This document shows, piece by piece, positions 34,296 to 44,882 of a stretch of 64,000 nt of DNA. How positions within the stretch are numbered: the first letter of the stretch is position 1; each line of letters opens with the position of its first letter. The position numbers were made by a program, and so were the translations under genes. The notes beneath the pieces are model-generated. The model had not been told where the DNA came from. It did no database searches and saw nothing but the letters and a program-made list of their open reading frames with translations. Source of the stretch: an uncultured Oscillospiraceae bacterium (lineage in GTDB: Bacteria > Bacillota > Clostridia > Oscillospirales > Oscillospiraceae); NCBI GenBank assembly GCA_934655875.1, contig CAKUHB010000008.1, positions 1-64,000 on the forward strand, read 5' to 3'.

Positions 34296-37121
34296 ATGGA
34301 AAACTATATCCGCGTGCAGGGCGCACGCGTCAACAACCTCAAGAATATCTCCGTCGACATCCCGCGCGACAAGCTTGTCGTGCTGACCGGCCTGTCCGGC
34401 TCCGGCAAGTCATCGCTGGCGTTCGACACGATCTTTGCCGAGGGGCAGCGGCGCTATGTCGAGTCCCTGTCCAGCTACGCGCGCATGTTCCTCGGGCAGA
34501 TGGACAAGCCGGACGTCGACTCGATCGACGGCCTGTCCCCCGCCATCTCCATCGACCAGAAGACCACCAGCCGCAATCCCCGTTCCACCGTCGGCACGGT
34601 CACGGAGATCTATGACTATCTGCGTCTTTTATGGGCCCGGTGCGGCACACCGCACTGCCCGAAATGCGGCCGCGAGATCCGCCGCCAGACCGTTGACCAG
34701 ATCGTCGACCAGATCATGCAGCTGCCGGAGCGCACGAAATTTCAGATCCTCGCGCCCGTCGTGCGCGGCAAAAAGGGCGAGCATCAGAAGGTCTTTGACG
34801 ACGCCCGCCGCGGCGGCTATGCCCGCGTGCGCGTGGACGGCAGTCTCTATGATCTGACCGAGGAGATCCAGCTCGACAAAAACAAAAAGCACCACATCGA
34901 GGTCGTGATCGACCGGCTGATGATGAAGCCCGATCTCGCCCGCCGTCTGACCGACTCGGTCGAGACCGCGTCCAACCTCTCCGGCGGACTTGTCATCCTC
35001 AACGAGATCGACGGCGACAAGGACACGCTCTTTTCCCAGAACTACGCCTGCGAGGTCTGCGGCATCTCCATGCCGGAATTATCCCCGCGCATGTTCTCGT
35101 TCAATAACCCCTACGGGGCCTGCCCCGTCTGCGCCGGTCTCGGCACGCAGCAGGTGGCCGATCCCATGCTCATCATCCCCGACCGCTCCAAGTCCATCCT
35201 GCAGGGCGCCATCCAGGCCTCCGGCTGGAACAACGTGCGGGACGATTCCATCGCCCGGATGTATTTTGAGGCGCTGGCGAAAAAATATCACTTCTCGCTG
35301 AACGACCCCATCGAAGCGCTGCCGCAGAAGGCGCTGGACGTCATCCTCTACGGCACCGGCCCGGAGAAGCTCACCATCTATTATGAACGCGCCAACGGCC
35401 GCGGCACCATCGAGCGGCCGTTTGAGGGCGTGGTCAACAACGTCTCGCGCAGACTCACCGAGACACAGTCCGACGCCATGCGCAAGGAGCTGGAGGAGTG
35501 CATGTCCGAGCGGCCCTGCCCCAAGTGCCGCGGCAGGCGCTTATCCGATATCAGCCTTGCCGTCACGGTCGGCGGCATGAACATCATGGACTTCTGCGCG
35601 CTGCCGATCGTTGAAGAGCTGAAATTCATCGACAATCTGAAGCTGACCGGCTCCATGGCCGTCATCGCCGAGCAGATCGTGCGGGAGATCCGTTCCCGGC
35701 TGTCGTTTTTGCAGGCGGTGGGCCTCAGCTATCTGACGCTCTCGCGCGCCGCGGCCACGCTCTCCGGCGGCGAGAGCCAGCGCATCCGGCTGGCCACGCA
35801 GATCGGCTCGAGCCTCATCGGCGTTCTGTATATCCTCGATGAGCCGTCCATCGGCCTGCATCAGCGCGACAACGATAAGCTCCTCGACACGCTGCGCCGC
35901 CTGCGCGACATCGGCAACTCCGTCCTTGTCGTTGAGCACGACGAGGATACCATGCGCGCCGCCGACTTCATCGTCGATGTCGGCCCCGGTGCAGGCGTCC
36001 ATGGCGGCGAGATCATCGCCGCCGGCACCATCGACGATATCATCGCCGCCCCGCGCTCCATCACCGGCCAGTATCTGTCCGGCGCAAAAAAGATCCCGCT
36101 GCCCGAGAAGCGGCGGGAGGGCAACGGCAAGTTCCTGAAAATTTTCGGCGCGGCGGAAAATAACCTGCGGCACATCGACGCAGAATTTCCGCTCGGCACG
36201 TTCATCGCCGTGACCGGCGTGTCCGGCTCCGGCAAATCGAGCCTTGTCAACGAAATCCTGTATAAAAAGCTCGCGGGCAGCCTGAACCGCGCGCGCACGC
36301 GCCCGGGAAAATTTGACCGCATCGAGGGTTTGGAGCATCTCGACAAGGTCGTCGGCATCGACCAGAGCCCCATCGGGCGCATGCCGAGCTCCAACCCCGC
36401 GACGTATACGGGCGTCTTCAACGACATCCGCGATCTGTTCGCTTCCACCGCCGACGCACGCACGCGCGGCTACGGTCCGGGGCGCTTCTCCTTCAACACA
36501 AAGGGCGGCCGCTGCGAAGCGTGCTGCGGCAACGGCCTTGTGAAGATCGAGATGCACTTCCTCGCGGACGTGTTCGTCCCCTGCGAGGTCTGCCACGGCA
36601 AGCGCTACAACCGCGAGACGCTGGAGGTCCTCTACAAGGGCAAGAACATCGCGGACGTGCTCGACATGACCGCGGAGGAAGCGCTGGCGTTCTTTGACAA
36701 TCTGCCGCGTATCCGCAATAAGATCGCCACGCTTGTCGACGTCGGCCTTGGCTACATCAAGCTCGGCCAGAGCGCCACAACGCTCTCCGGCGGCGAAGCG
36801 CAGCGCGTGAAGCTGGCGACAGAGCTGTCGAAGCGCGCAACGGGCCGCACGTTCTACATCCTCGACGAGCCGACCACGGGTCTTCATATGGCGGATGTCC
36901 ACAAGCTCATTGAGGTTTTGCAGCGGCTGGTGGACGCGGGCAACACCGTCCTTGTCATCGAGCACAATCTCGACGTCATCAAGGTCGCCGATCATATCAT
37001 CGATCTTGGCCCCGAGGGCGGCTCCGGCGGCGGCACCATCGTCGCCACCGGCACGCCGGAGCAGATCGCAGCCTGCCCGGAGAGCTTCACGGGGCAGTAT
37101 CTCAAAAAAATGCTGAAATAA
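34296..37121 (+). CDS. uvrA: Excinuclease ABC subunit A
   Basis: A 941-residue damage-recognition ATPase of nucleotide excision repair. Two ABC modules are present: Walker A GLSGSGKSSLAFDT (about residue 31) and GVSGSGKSSLVNEI (about 640); ABC signatures LSGGESQRIRLA and LSGGEAQRVKLA. Zinc sites are CPKCGREI (residue ~120), the CEVCG ... CPVCAG module and CEACCGNG ... CEVCHG. It ends QYLKKMLK as usual. Of the last zinc finger CEACCGNG replaces the common CEACQGDG. AGGAG precedes the ATG. Its partner uvrB is 1.6 kb downstream. Confidence 0.98.
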   Translation: MENYIRVQGARVNNLKNISVDIPRDKLVVLTGLSGSGKSSLAFDTIFAEGQRRYVESLSSYARMFLGQMDKPDVDSIDGLSPAISIDQKTTSRNPRSTVGTVTEIYDYLRLLWARCGTPHCPKCGREIRRQTVDQIVDQIMQLPERTKFQILAPVVRGKKGEHQKVFDDARRGGYARVRVDGSLYDLTEEIQLDKNKKHHIEVVIDRLMMKPDLARRLTDSVETASNLSGGLVILNEIDGDKDTLFSQNYACEVCGISMPELSPRMFSFNNPYGACPVCAGLGTQQVADPMLIIPDRSKSILQGAIQASGWNNVRDDSIARMYFEALAKKYHFSLNDPIEALPQKALDVILYGTGPEKLTIYYERANGRGTIERPFEGVVNNVSRRLTETQSDAMRKELEECMSERPCPKCRGRRLSDISLAVTVGGMNIMDFCALPIVEELKFIDNLKLTGSMAVIAEQIVREIRSRLSFLQAVGLSYLTLSRAAATLSGGESQRIRLATQIGSSLIGVLYILDEPSIGLHQRDNDKLLDTLRRLRDIGNSVLVVEHDEDTMRAADFIVDVGPGAGVHGGEIIAAGTIDDIIAAPRSITGQYLSGAKKIPLPEKRREGNGKFLKIFGAAENNLRHIDAEFPLGTFIAVTGVSGSGKSSLVNEILYKKLAGSLNRARTRPGKFDRIEGLEHLDKVVGIDQSPIGRMPSSNPATYTGVFNDIRDLFASTADARTRGYGPGRFSFNTKGGRCEACCGNGLVKIEMHFLADVFVPCEVCHGKRYNRETLEVLYKGKNIADVLDMTAEEALAFFDNLPRIRNKIATLVDVGLGYIKLGQSATTLSGGEAQRVKLATELSKRATGRTFYILDEPTTGLHMADVHKLIEVLQRLVDAGNTVLVIEHNLDVIKVADHIIDLGPEGGSGGGTIVATGTPEQIAACPESFTGQYLKKMLK

Positions 37122-37218
37122 GCCGCCGCAACCGCATTTTGCGCGATAGTTGGTGGCCGCAACCGGGTGTTTCTGCAATACTGAAGCCATCCCAAACACA
37201 GAAAGGATGGATTGTCTT

Positions 37219-37563
37219 ATGCAAATCACATTGATTTTGGTTCTAGTCAACATCTGTATATTCGGCGCGTTTGTATTCCTGTTCATACTGCTGATCCGGG
37301 CGCTGCTCAAATACCTGCGCTCCGGCGAGGTGCGGAAGGAAAAGACCGAAACGAGAAAAACGCTCGGCGAAGCCTTGAAAGCACACCGCACAGCCTGTAA
37401 AATGACACAGGAGTTTGTCGCCGAGGCCATCGGCGTCAGCCGGCAGGCCGTCAGCAAATGGGAATCCGGCGCATCCGACCCCTCCACATCAAACCTGCTC
37501 GCCCTCGCAAAGCTCTATGGCGTTCCGGCAGAAGAGCTTTTGCGGGAAGCGACGGGGAAATGA
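37219..37563 (+). CDS. Membrane-anchored XRE-family regulator
   Basis: A 114-residue protein with an N-terminal membrane helix (LILVLVNICIFGAFVFLFIL, residues 5-24 or so), a basic linker (RSGEVRKEKTETRK), and a C-terminal HTH_3 domain with TQEFVAEAIGVSRQAVSKWE and LLALAKLYGVPAEELL. The DNA-binding domain would sit in the cytoplasm tethered to the membrane. Most XRE proteins of this size have the helix-turn-helix first. Start 37219 was chosen because AAAGGATGG lies ~11 bases before it; the in-frame ATG at 37207 overlaps that site. Target unknown. Confidence 0.85.
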   Translation: MQITLILVLVNICIFGAFVFLFILLIRALLKYLRSGEVRKEKTETRKTLGEALKAHRTACKMTQEFVAEAIGVSRQAVSKWESGASDPSTSNLLALAKLYGVPAEELLREATGK

Positions 37564-37574
37564 AGGCTTCTGCA

Positions 37575-37958
37575 CCCCTTGCCTCTCCCGTTGGGAGAGG
37601 TGTCTGAGCGGAGCGAAGACGGAGAGGGTAAACCGTGACTGCCAAAGCCCTCTCAGTCACCTCCGGTGACAGCTCTTCCAGAAGGAGAGCCAAGTGGCCT
37701 GTGCGAATACGTACCATTCGGCAAGTTTTGAAAGCACCTTCTATTGACCGCACTGATTCAAAGGCGGTAGCCATCAAATCTGATGCCCACACCAACGGGC
37801 GGCGCGTACTATAGCGCCCGTAAGGTGGCCGGATGCGAATGTAAAGATGTTCAAATTAGTTCCTCACCTGAATCGCACTGCGGTACAAGCCCCGCGTCCC
37901 AATCACTCTTTTCTCTCCATTCTTTTCTCTTGCGAGAGAAAAGAATGGGCCGCCGGAG
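37575..37958 (-). repeat. Composite non-coding repeat, copy 2 (inverted)
   Basis: Read on the minus strand it is colinear with 6052-6577: palindrome module with CTTTTCTCTCGCAAGAGAAAAG (about 37918-37945), module B with CACCTTACGGGCGCTAT and TCAATAGAAGGTGC (37700-37870), then module A (37575-37697). It lacks the ~146-base nested insert of copy 1, the modules being joined at CAGGCC/ACTTGG. The whole 37564-38010 gap contains this repeat and nothing else recognisable. Confidence 0.85.
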
Positions 37959-38010
37959 GTATACCCAGCCTGCATACATGCACCCACACCCAAAAAGGAG
38001 GAAACACCCC

Positions 38011-38689
38011 ATGTCCATTCATGAAGGCCACCGCGAGCGGATGCGGAAACAATTGAAGACGAGCGGCATGGATTCTCTTTCGGATGTACAGGTGCTGGAG
38101 ATGCTGCTCTATTACGCCGCGCCGCGCGGCGATACGAACCCGGCGGCACATGCGCTTCTGAAGCGCTTCGGCACGCTCGACGGTGTTTTTTCCGCGCCGG
38201 AGACGGAGCTCCGGAAAATTGACGGCGTGGGCGAAGCTGCCGCGCAGCTGCTCCTGCTCGTGCCGCAGGTCGCGCGCCGGTGCCTGATGAGCCGCAGCAT
38301 GCAGATCCAGGTGCTCGACACCACCTCCAAATGCGGGCAGTACCTGCTGCCGTTCTTCCACGGCGAGCGCGAGGAGGTCGTGTATCTGCTGTGTCTCGAC
38401 GCCAAATGCAAGGCGCTCGACTGCGTGCTCATTCACCGCGGCGGCGTCAACGTCGCGTCCATCGCCGCGCGCAAGGTCGTCAAGGCGGCGCTGGACTCCA
38501 ACGCGACCTCCGTCGTGCTCGCGCACAACCACCCCAGTGGGCTGGCTCTGCCAAGTCAGGAGGATAAACAGACCACGATGGTCCTGAAGGCGGCACTGGA
38601 CGCAGTCGGCGTCGTGCTGGCCGATCATATCATTGTCGCCGACGACGATTTCGTCTCCATGCGCGACGACGGCATTCTGGAGGAAAGCT

Positions 38690-38700
<11 letters not shown>
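38011..38700 (+). CDS. radC: RadC-family JAB-domain protein
   Basis: A 229-residue protein with an N-terminal helix-hairpin-helix part (FGTLDGVFSAPETELRKIDG, GVGEAAAQLLL) and a C-terminal MPN/JAB domain carrying HNHPSGLALPSQED, the metal-binding HxHPSG...D motif. Despite the name the DNA-repair role is not proven for this family. The ATG at 38011 follows AGGAGG. Its last 11 bases overlap the uvrB start, so uvrB translation is coupled to it. Confidence 0.92.
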
Positions 38701-40666
<1,966 letters not shown>

Positions 40667-40687
40667 CATAATAATGGAGAGCGTACT

Positions 40688-41782
40688 ATGGAATACCGCA
40701 CACTGCCGCACGGCGGCGAACGCATCAGCGTCCTCGGCATGGGCTCCTCTGTCATCGGCGCGCAGCCGGAGGAGGAGATCATCCGGACTGTCCGCGCTGC
40801 CTATGACGCGGGCATCAACTACTTCGACATGGCAGGCGGCCACGCCGCCATCTTCCCGGCCTATGGCAAGGCGCTGCACAGCATCCGGGACAAGGTCTAT
40901 TTACCGGTGCACTTCGGCGCGGACTATACCTCCGGCGAATACGGCTGGACGACCGATCTGGACGAGATCCGCGCCTCGGTCGACTGGCAGCTGAAGCATC
41001 TGCAGACGGACTACATTGACTTTGGCTTCATCCACTGCATTGATGAAGCGCATGACCTGCAGACGTACCTCAAAAACGGCGTTCTGGACGAGATCCAGCG
41101 GCTGAAGGCGCAGGGCGTCGTGCGCCATATCGGCCTGTCCTCGCATACGCCCGCGCTCGTGCAGCAGGTACTCGATCTCGGCATTGTGGATATGGTCATG
41201 TTCAGCATCAATCCGATCTACGATTACGGCAAGGGCGATTTCGGCATCGGCGAGAATGCCGAGCGGCAGGCGCTCTACCGCCGCTGCCAGCAGGAGGGCG
41301 TCGGCATTTCCGTCATGAAGCCGTTCTGCGGCGGTCAGCTGCTCGACGCGGCCAAATCCCCCTTCGGCGTCGCGCTCAGCAAGGCGCAGTGCATCCAGTA
41401 TGCGCTTGATAAGCCCGGCGTCATCACCGTCCTGCCCGGCTACGGCAGCGAGCAGGAGCTGCGGGAGGTTCTGGAGTATTTCTCCGCCGATGCCGACGCA
41501 CGCGACTATGCCTGCATCAGCGGCTTCGCGCCCGCCTCCGCCATGGGCAGCTGCGTCTACTGCCGCCACTGCCACCCGTGTCCCGCAGGGCTGGATATCG
41601 CACTCATCAACAAGTATTACGATCTGGCCCAGCTCGGCGATAAGCTGGCGAAGGAGCATTATCTGACGCTTGAAAAGACCGCCGGCGACTGCATCGGCTG
41701 CGGCCACTGTGACAGCCGCTGTCCCTTCCACGTTGCCCAGAGCGAGCGCATGCAGACCATCCGCGCCTATTTCGGCGTGTGA
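40688..41782 (+). CDS. Aldo/keto reductase with C-terminal 4Fe-4S domain
   Basis: A 364-residue protein. The first ~270 residues are an aldo/keto reductase barrel: MEYRTLPHGGERISVLGMG, the catalytic-type Asp/Tyr/Lys/His region being altered (Asp in GINYFDMAGG; the usual Tyr-containing segment is AAIFPAYGKAL; HCIDEAHDLQ follows). The C-terminal part has cysteine sets CVYCRHCHPC and CIGCGHCDSRCPF for iron-sulfur clusters. Such fused proteins are common in anaerobes and their substrates are mostly unknown. GGAG precedes the ATG; it follows uvrB by 21 bases. Confidence 0.9.
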   Translation: MEYRTLPHGGERISVLGMGSSVIGAQPEEEIIRTVRAAYDAGINYFDMAGGHAAIFPAYGKALHSIRDKVYLPVHFGADYTSGEYGWTTDLDEIRASVDWQLKHLQTDYIDFGFIHCIDEAHDLQTYLKNGVLDEIQRLKAQGVVRHIGLSSHTPALVQQVLDLGIVDMVMFSINPIYDYGKGDFGIGENAERQALYRRCQQEGVGISVMKPFCGGQLLDAAKSPFGVALSKAQCIQYALDKPGVITVLPGYGSEQELREVLEYFSADADARDYACISGFAPASAMGSCVYCRHCHPCPAGLDIALINKYYDLAQLGDKLAKEHYLTLEKTAGDCIGCGHCDSRCPFHVAQSERMQTIRAYFGV

Positions 41783-41850
41783 GCAGTCATTTCCATCCGG
41801 TATGTGTAAGAAAACCGTAAAAAACCGGCAAAGTTTGTGAAAAGCGTCAA

Positions 41851-41879
41851 TCGACAAATTGTCCGTTTGATGCTATGCT
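41851..41879 (+). promoter_or_regulatory. Predicted promoter of the lysine operon
   Basis: TCGACA (41851-41856), 17-base spacer, TATGCT (41874-41879), placed just before the lysine riboswitch. Confidence 0.6.
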
Positions 41880-41895
41880 TTGGACAACCAAATAT

Positions 41896-42071
41896 TGCAG
41901 TTAAAGGATAGAGGTGCGGAAGTCAAGAGTATCCGGAGTGCAAGGCCGTCGCAGGGCCGTTGCTTCGGAGAAAGGGGCTGCCGCCGAAGGAAAGCAGGCG
42001 AAGCTTTTCTGGGCATGCGGAGAACATCCGCCTGACTGTCGCATTTGCGGAGAGCTATGAATTAATTGCGG
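41896..42071 (+). promoter_or_regulatory. Lysine riboswitch (L-box) aptamer
   Basis: The conserved lysine aptamer blocks are present in order: AGAGGTGCGGAAGTCAAGAG (41910 on), GGAGAAAGGGGC (41968 on), CCGCCGAAGG (41982 on), CTGGGCATGCGG, CTGACTGTCGC and CGGAGAGCTATG (ending about 42059). P1 is closed by GCAGTTAA at 41897-41904 with TTAATTGC further on. It lies upstream of a full lysine/DAP operon. Lysine binding should favour the terminator at 42122-42158 and switch the operon off. Confidence 0.93.
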
Positions 42072-42121
42072 ATTCCTGCCAGATTCTTTTCATCGGAGGA
42101 TGGGCAGAATACCGGATGACG

Positions 42122-42158
42122 GACGCGGCAAATGCATCATGCATATGCCGCGTTTTTT
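42122..42158 (+). terminator. Riboswitch-controlled terminator
   Basis: GCGGCA ... ATGCAT ... ATGCAT ... TGCCGC stem followed by GTTTTTT, ~50 bases after the aptamer. This is the expected expression platform of the lysine riboswitch. Confidence 0.85.
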
Positions 42159-42188
42159 GTCCTCAGATTGCAGTAAATGGCGAATTAC

Positions 42189-42512
42189 AGCGTCGTTTGA
42201 CAAGGGCACACATGCCCGCAGGACGTTCTGACACGTCTTTCGCGGCGTTATCGTCCTTGACATACGTCGGTATGCCTGCGTCCTCTGCCTTGCGAAAAAC
42301 GCGCCAGAACGCCCGGCGGGTCTGCGAGTTTTCCCGGAGCATGGACGGCGGCTGACAAGGCAGACGAGGCAGATGGGCTGGCCTGACATCATACCGTCAG
42401 GTCTGCCGCGGCTCATACCTTTTAGCCGCGGCTGCCGCCCATCAACGAGAATAACGAAATCAGGCGTCGTTCAGGCCCGGGAAAACCATGCGTGCCCTTG
42501 TCAAGCGACGCT
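42189..42512. mobile_element. Non-coding MITE-like element between the riboswitch and dapA
   Basis: A 324-base element with 26-base terminal inverted repeats at 42189-42214 and 42487-42512 that match at 24 of 26 positions (AGCGTCGTTTGACAAGGGCA at the left end; its complement at the right). Inside there are further palindromic parts (ACATACGTCGGTATG; CCGCGGC ... GCCGCGG). No transposase and no credible ORF. No target duplication is obvious. It ends 19 bases before the dapA ATG, so the operon mRNA must be transcribed through it. Confidence 0.75.
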
Positions 42513-42531
42513 AACAAAAGGAGACTGCATT

Positions 42532-43422
42532 ATGACTTCCAACCCCATCTTCCGCGGCGTTGCAACCGCCCTCATCACCCCGCTGAACGCCAGCGGCGTC
42601 GACTATCCGGCGCTTGGCCGTCTCATCGACTGGCAGATCGATGAGGGCGTGAACGCCCTCGTCATCGCCGGCACCACCGGCGAAGGCTCCACGCTGACCG
42701 ACGAGGAGCACCGCGAGGTTCTGCGCTACAGCGCAGAGCGCGCAGCTGGCCGCGTCCCCATCATCGCCGGTACCGGCTCGAACGACACGGCCTACGCCAT
42801 CAGCCTGACGAAGTACGCCTGCGAGGTCGGCTGCGACGCCATGCTCGTCGTGACCCCTTACTACAACAAGGCCACGCAGAACGGCCTTGTCCAGATGTAT
42901 ACCGCCATCGCCGACGCTTCGACGAAGCCCATCATCGTCTACAACGTCCCGTCCCGCACGGGCGTCAATATCCAGCCCGCCACCTATCAGAAGCTCGCGC
43001 AGCACCCGAGGATCGCCGGGATCAAGGAAGCCAACGGCGACATTTCCAGCATCGTGACCACGGCGTCTCTCGTGGGCGATTCGCTCAGCATCTACTCCGG
43101 CAACGACGATCAGATCGTCCCCATCCTCTCCATGGGCGGCAGCGGCGTCATTTCCGTTCTGTCAAACGTCCTGCCCCGCAAGACCGTGGAGATCTGCACC
43201 CGGTTCTGGAATGGCGATATCGCCGGAAGCGCCGCGCTGCAATGCGAGCTTCTGCCGCTCATCCACGCTCTGTTCTCCGAGGTCAACCCCATCCCGGTCA
43301 AGGCCGCGATGGCCGCGCTCGGCTTCTGCGAGGATTATCTGCGCCTGCCGCTGACGACGATGGAGCCTGCACACCGCGAGGTGCTCCTGTCGTGCATGCG
43401 CGCACAGGGACTGAACGTATAA
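42532..43422 (+). CDS. dapA: 4-hydroxy-tetrahydrodipicolinate synthase
   Basis: A 296-residue class I aldolase condensing aspartate semialdehyde with pyruvate, the first committed step to DAP and lysine. Visible: GVATALITPLNASGVDY, GTTGEGSTLTDEEH, the YYNKATQNGL loop, YNVPSRTGVNI (Tyr of the proton relay), and GIKEANGDI with the Schiff-base Lys (about residue 164). AAAAGGAG lies just outside the end of the MITE and supplies the ribosome site. First gene of the lysine operon. Confidence 0.97.
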   Translation: MTSNPIFRGVATALITPLNASGVDYPALGRLIDWQIDEGVNALVIAGTTGEGSTLTDEEHREVLRYSAERAAGRVPIIAGTGSNDTAYAISLTKYACEVGCDAMLVVTPYYNKATQNGLVQMYTAIADASTKPIIVYNVPSRTGVNIQPATYQKLAQHPRIAGIKEANGDISSIVTTASLVGDSLSIYSGNDDQIVPILSMGGSGVISVLSNVLPRKTVEICTRFWNGDIAGSAALQCELLPLIHALFSEVNPIPVKAAMAALGFCEDYLRLPLTTMEPAHREVLLSCMRAQGLNV

Positions 43423-43435
43423 GGAGGAAGATGGC

Positions 43436-44176
43436 ATGCAGATCATTGTACACGGCGCGACCGGCCGCATGGGGCAGCTCATCTGCGCGGCTGCCGGAAA
43501 CGAGGTCGCCGCGCGTATCAGCCCGGACTATCCTGCAAACGAAAACGGCTGCTGGCAGACGCTCTCTGATTATCAGGGGCCTGCCGACTGCGTGGTCGAT
43601 TTCTCCCACCACAGCGCCACCGGCGCGTTGGTCGAGTATTGTCTGGCGCGGAAGCTTCCCCTTCTCATCGCCACGACCGGCCAGACGGAACCCGAGCGCG
43701 CGCAGATTCAGGCGGCTGCCGCCGAGATCCCGGTCTTCTTCGCTTCAAACTGCTCGCTCGGCATTGCGGTCCTTGCCGATCTTGCCCGCCGCGCGGCAGC
43801 GATGTTCCCGGACGCGGACATTGAGATCGTCGAAATGCACCACAACCAGAAGCTCGATGTTCCCAGCGGCACGGCACTGACGCTGGCAGACAGCATCGCT
43901 TCCGTTCGCCCGGACGCGGAATTTGTCATCGGCCGCCATGAAAACGGCAAGCGGGAAAAGAAGCAGATTGGCATTCACTCGCTGCGGCTCGGCAATCTGC
44001 CCGGCACGCATGAAATTCTCATCGCCACCGGCTCTGAGGTGCTGACGCTCCGCCATGAAGCAAAAGACCGTGCACTCTTCGCCGACGGCGCGATGCAGGC
44101 CGTCCGCTTCCTCGTCGGAAAGCCGGCGGGACTTTATACCATGCAGGATCTCATCGGTCAGGAGGACGCACAATGA
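43436..44176 (+). CDS. dapB: 4-hydroxy-tetrahydrodipicolinate reductase
   Basis: A 246-residue NAD(P)H-dependent reductase. N-terminal dinucleotide motif VHGATGRMGQL, the substrate motif EMHHNQKLDVPSGTALTLA (with the catalytic His/Lys pair), and IHSLRLGNLPGTHEI. It follows dapA by 13 bases behind AAGGAGG, and its stop overlaps the dapH start (ATGA). Confidence 0.97.
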   Translation: MQIIVHGATGRMGQLICAAAGNEVAARISPDYPANENGCWQTLSDYQGPADCVVDFSHHSATGALVEYCLARKLPLLIATTGQTEPERAQIQAAAAEIPVFFASNCSLGIAVLADLARRAAAMFPDADIEIVEMHHNQKLDVPSGTALTLADSIASVRPDAEFVIGRHENGKREKKQIGIHSLRLGNLPGTHEILIATGSEVLTLRHEAKDRALFADGAMQAVRFLVGKPAGLYTMQDLIGQEDAQ

Positions 44177-44865
44177 ACGCACAGGAGATCATCCAGTATA
44201 TCGCACAGGCCGAAAAAAAGACGCCTGTAAAGCTCTATATCAAGGAAACCGCACCGATTGATTACGGCTCCGCGAAGGTCTTCGGCACAGGCGACAGGAT
44301 CGTCTTCGGCGATTGGCGCGAGCTTGGCCCGATCCTCGAAGCCAACCGGGAAAAGATCGCCGATATCGTCATTGAAAACGACTGCCGCAACAGTGCCATC
44401 CCCATGCTCGATCTCAAGGACATCCCCGCCCGCATCGAGCCGGGTGCGATCATCCGCGAGCAGGTCACGATCGGCAAGGGCGCGGTCATCATGATGGGCG
44501 CGGTCATCAACATCGGCGCCGTCATCGGCGAGGGCAGCATGATCGACATGGGCGCGATCCTCGGCGGCCGCGCAACGGTCGGCAAAAACTGCCACGTGGG
44601 CGCGGGCGCAGTGCTGGCCGGTGTCATTGAACCGGCATCTGCCAAACCCGTCGTCATTGACGACGGCGTGCTCATCGGCGCGAACGCCGTCGTGATCGAG
44701 GGCGTACATGTCGGTGAAAACGCGGTCGTCGCAGCCGGAGCCGTCGTCGTGGACGATGTCCCGGCCAATATGGTCGTCGCCGGATGCCCGGCGCGCGTCA
44801 TCAAGGAAAAGGACGGCAAGACCACCATGAAAACAGCGCTGGAGCCAGCGCTGCGGACGATCTGA
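44173..44865 (+). CDS. dapH: Tetrahydrodipicolinate N-acetyltransferase
   Basis: A 230-residue acetyltransferase that uses acetyl-CoA to open the tetrahydrodipicolinate ring, the entry to the acetylase branch of DAP synthesis. After an N-terminal helical domain there is a left-handed beta-helix built from hexapeptide repeats (GAVIMMGAVINIGAVIGEGS, GGRATVGKNCHVGAGAVLAG, GVHVGENAVVAAGAVVV). Length and neighbours (patA-type aminotransferase, M20 deacetylase) support DapH over DapD. It overlaps dapB by 4 bases. Confidence 0.95.
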   Translation: MNAQEIIQYIAQAEKKTPVKLYIKETAPIDYGSAKVFGTGDRIVFGDWRELGPILEANREKIADIVIENDCRNSAIPMLDLKDIPARIEPGAIIREQVTIGKGAVIMMGAVINIGAVIGEGSMIDMGAILGGRATVGKNCHVGAGAVLAGVIEPASAKPVVIDDGVLIGANAVVIEGVHVGENAVVAAGAVVVDDVPANMVVAGCPARVIKEKDGKTTMKTALEPALRTI

Positions 44866-44882
44866 TACTTGGAGGTACCGGT

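Noticed and set aside
42189..42512. Insertion sequence with transposase
   Set aside because: The element has inverted ends but is only 324 bases and contains no transposase-like frame.
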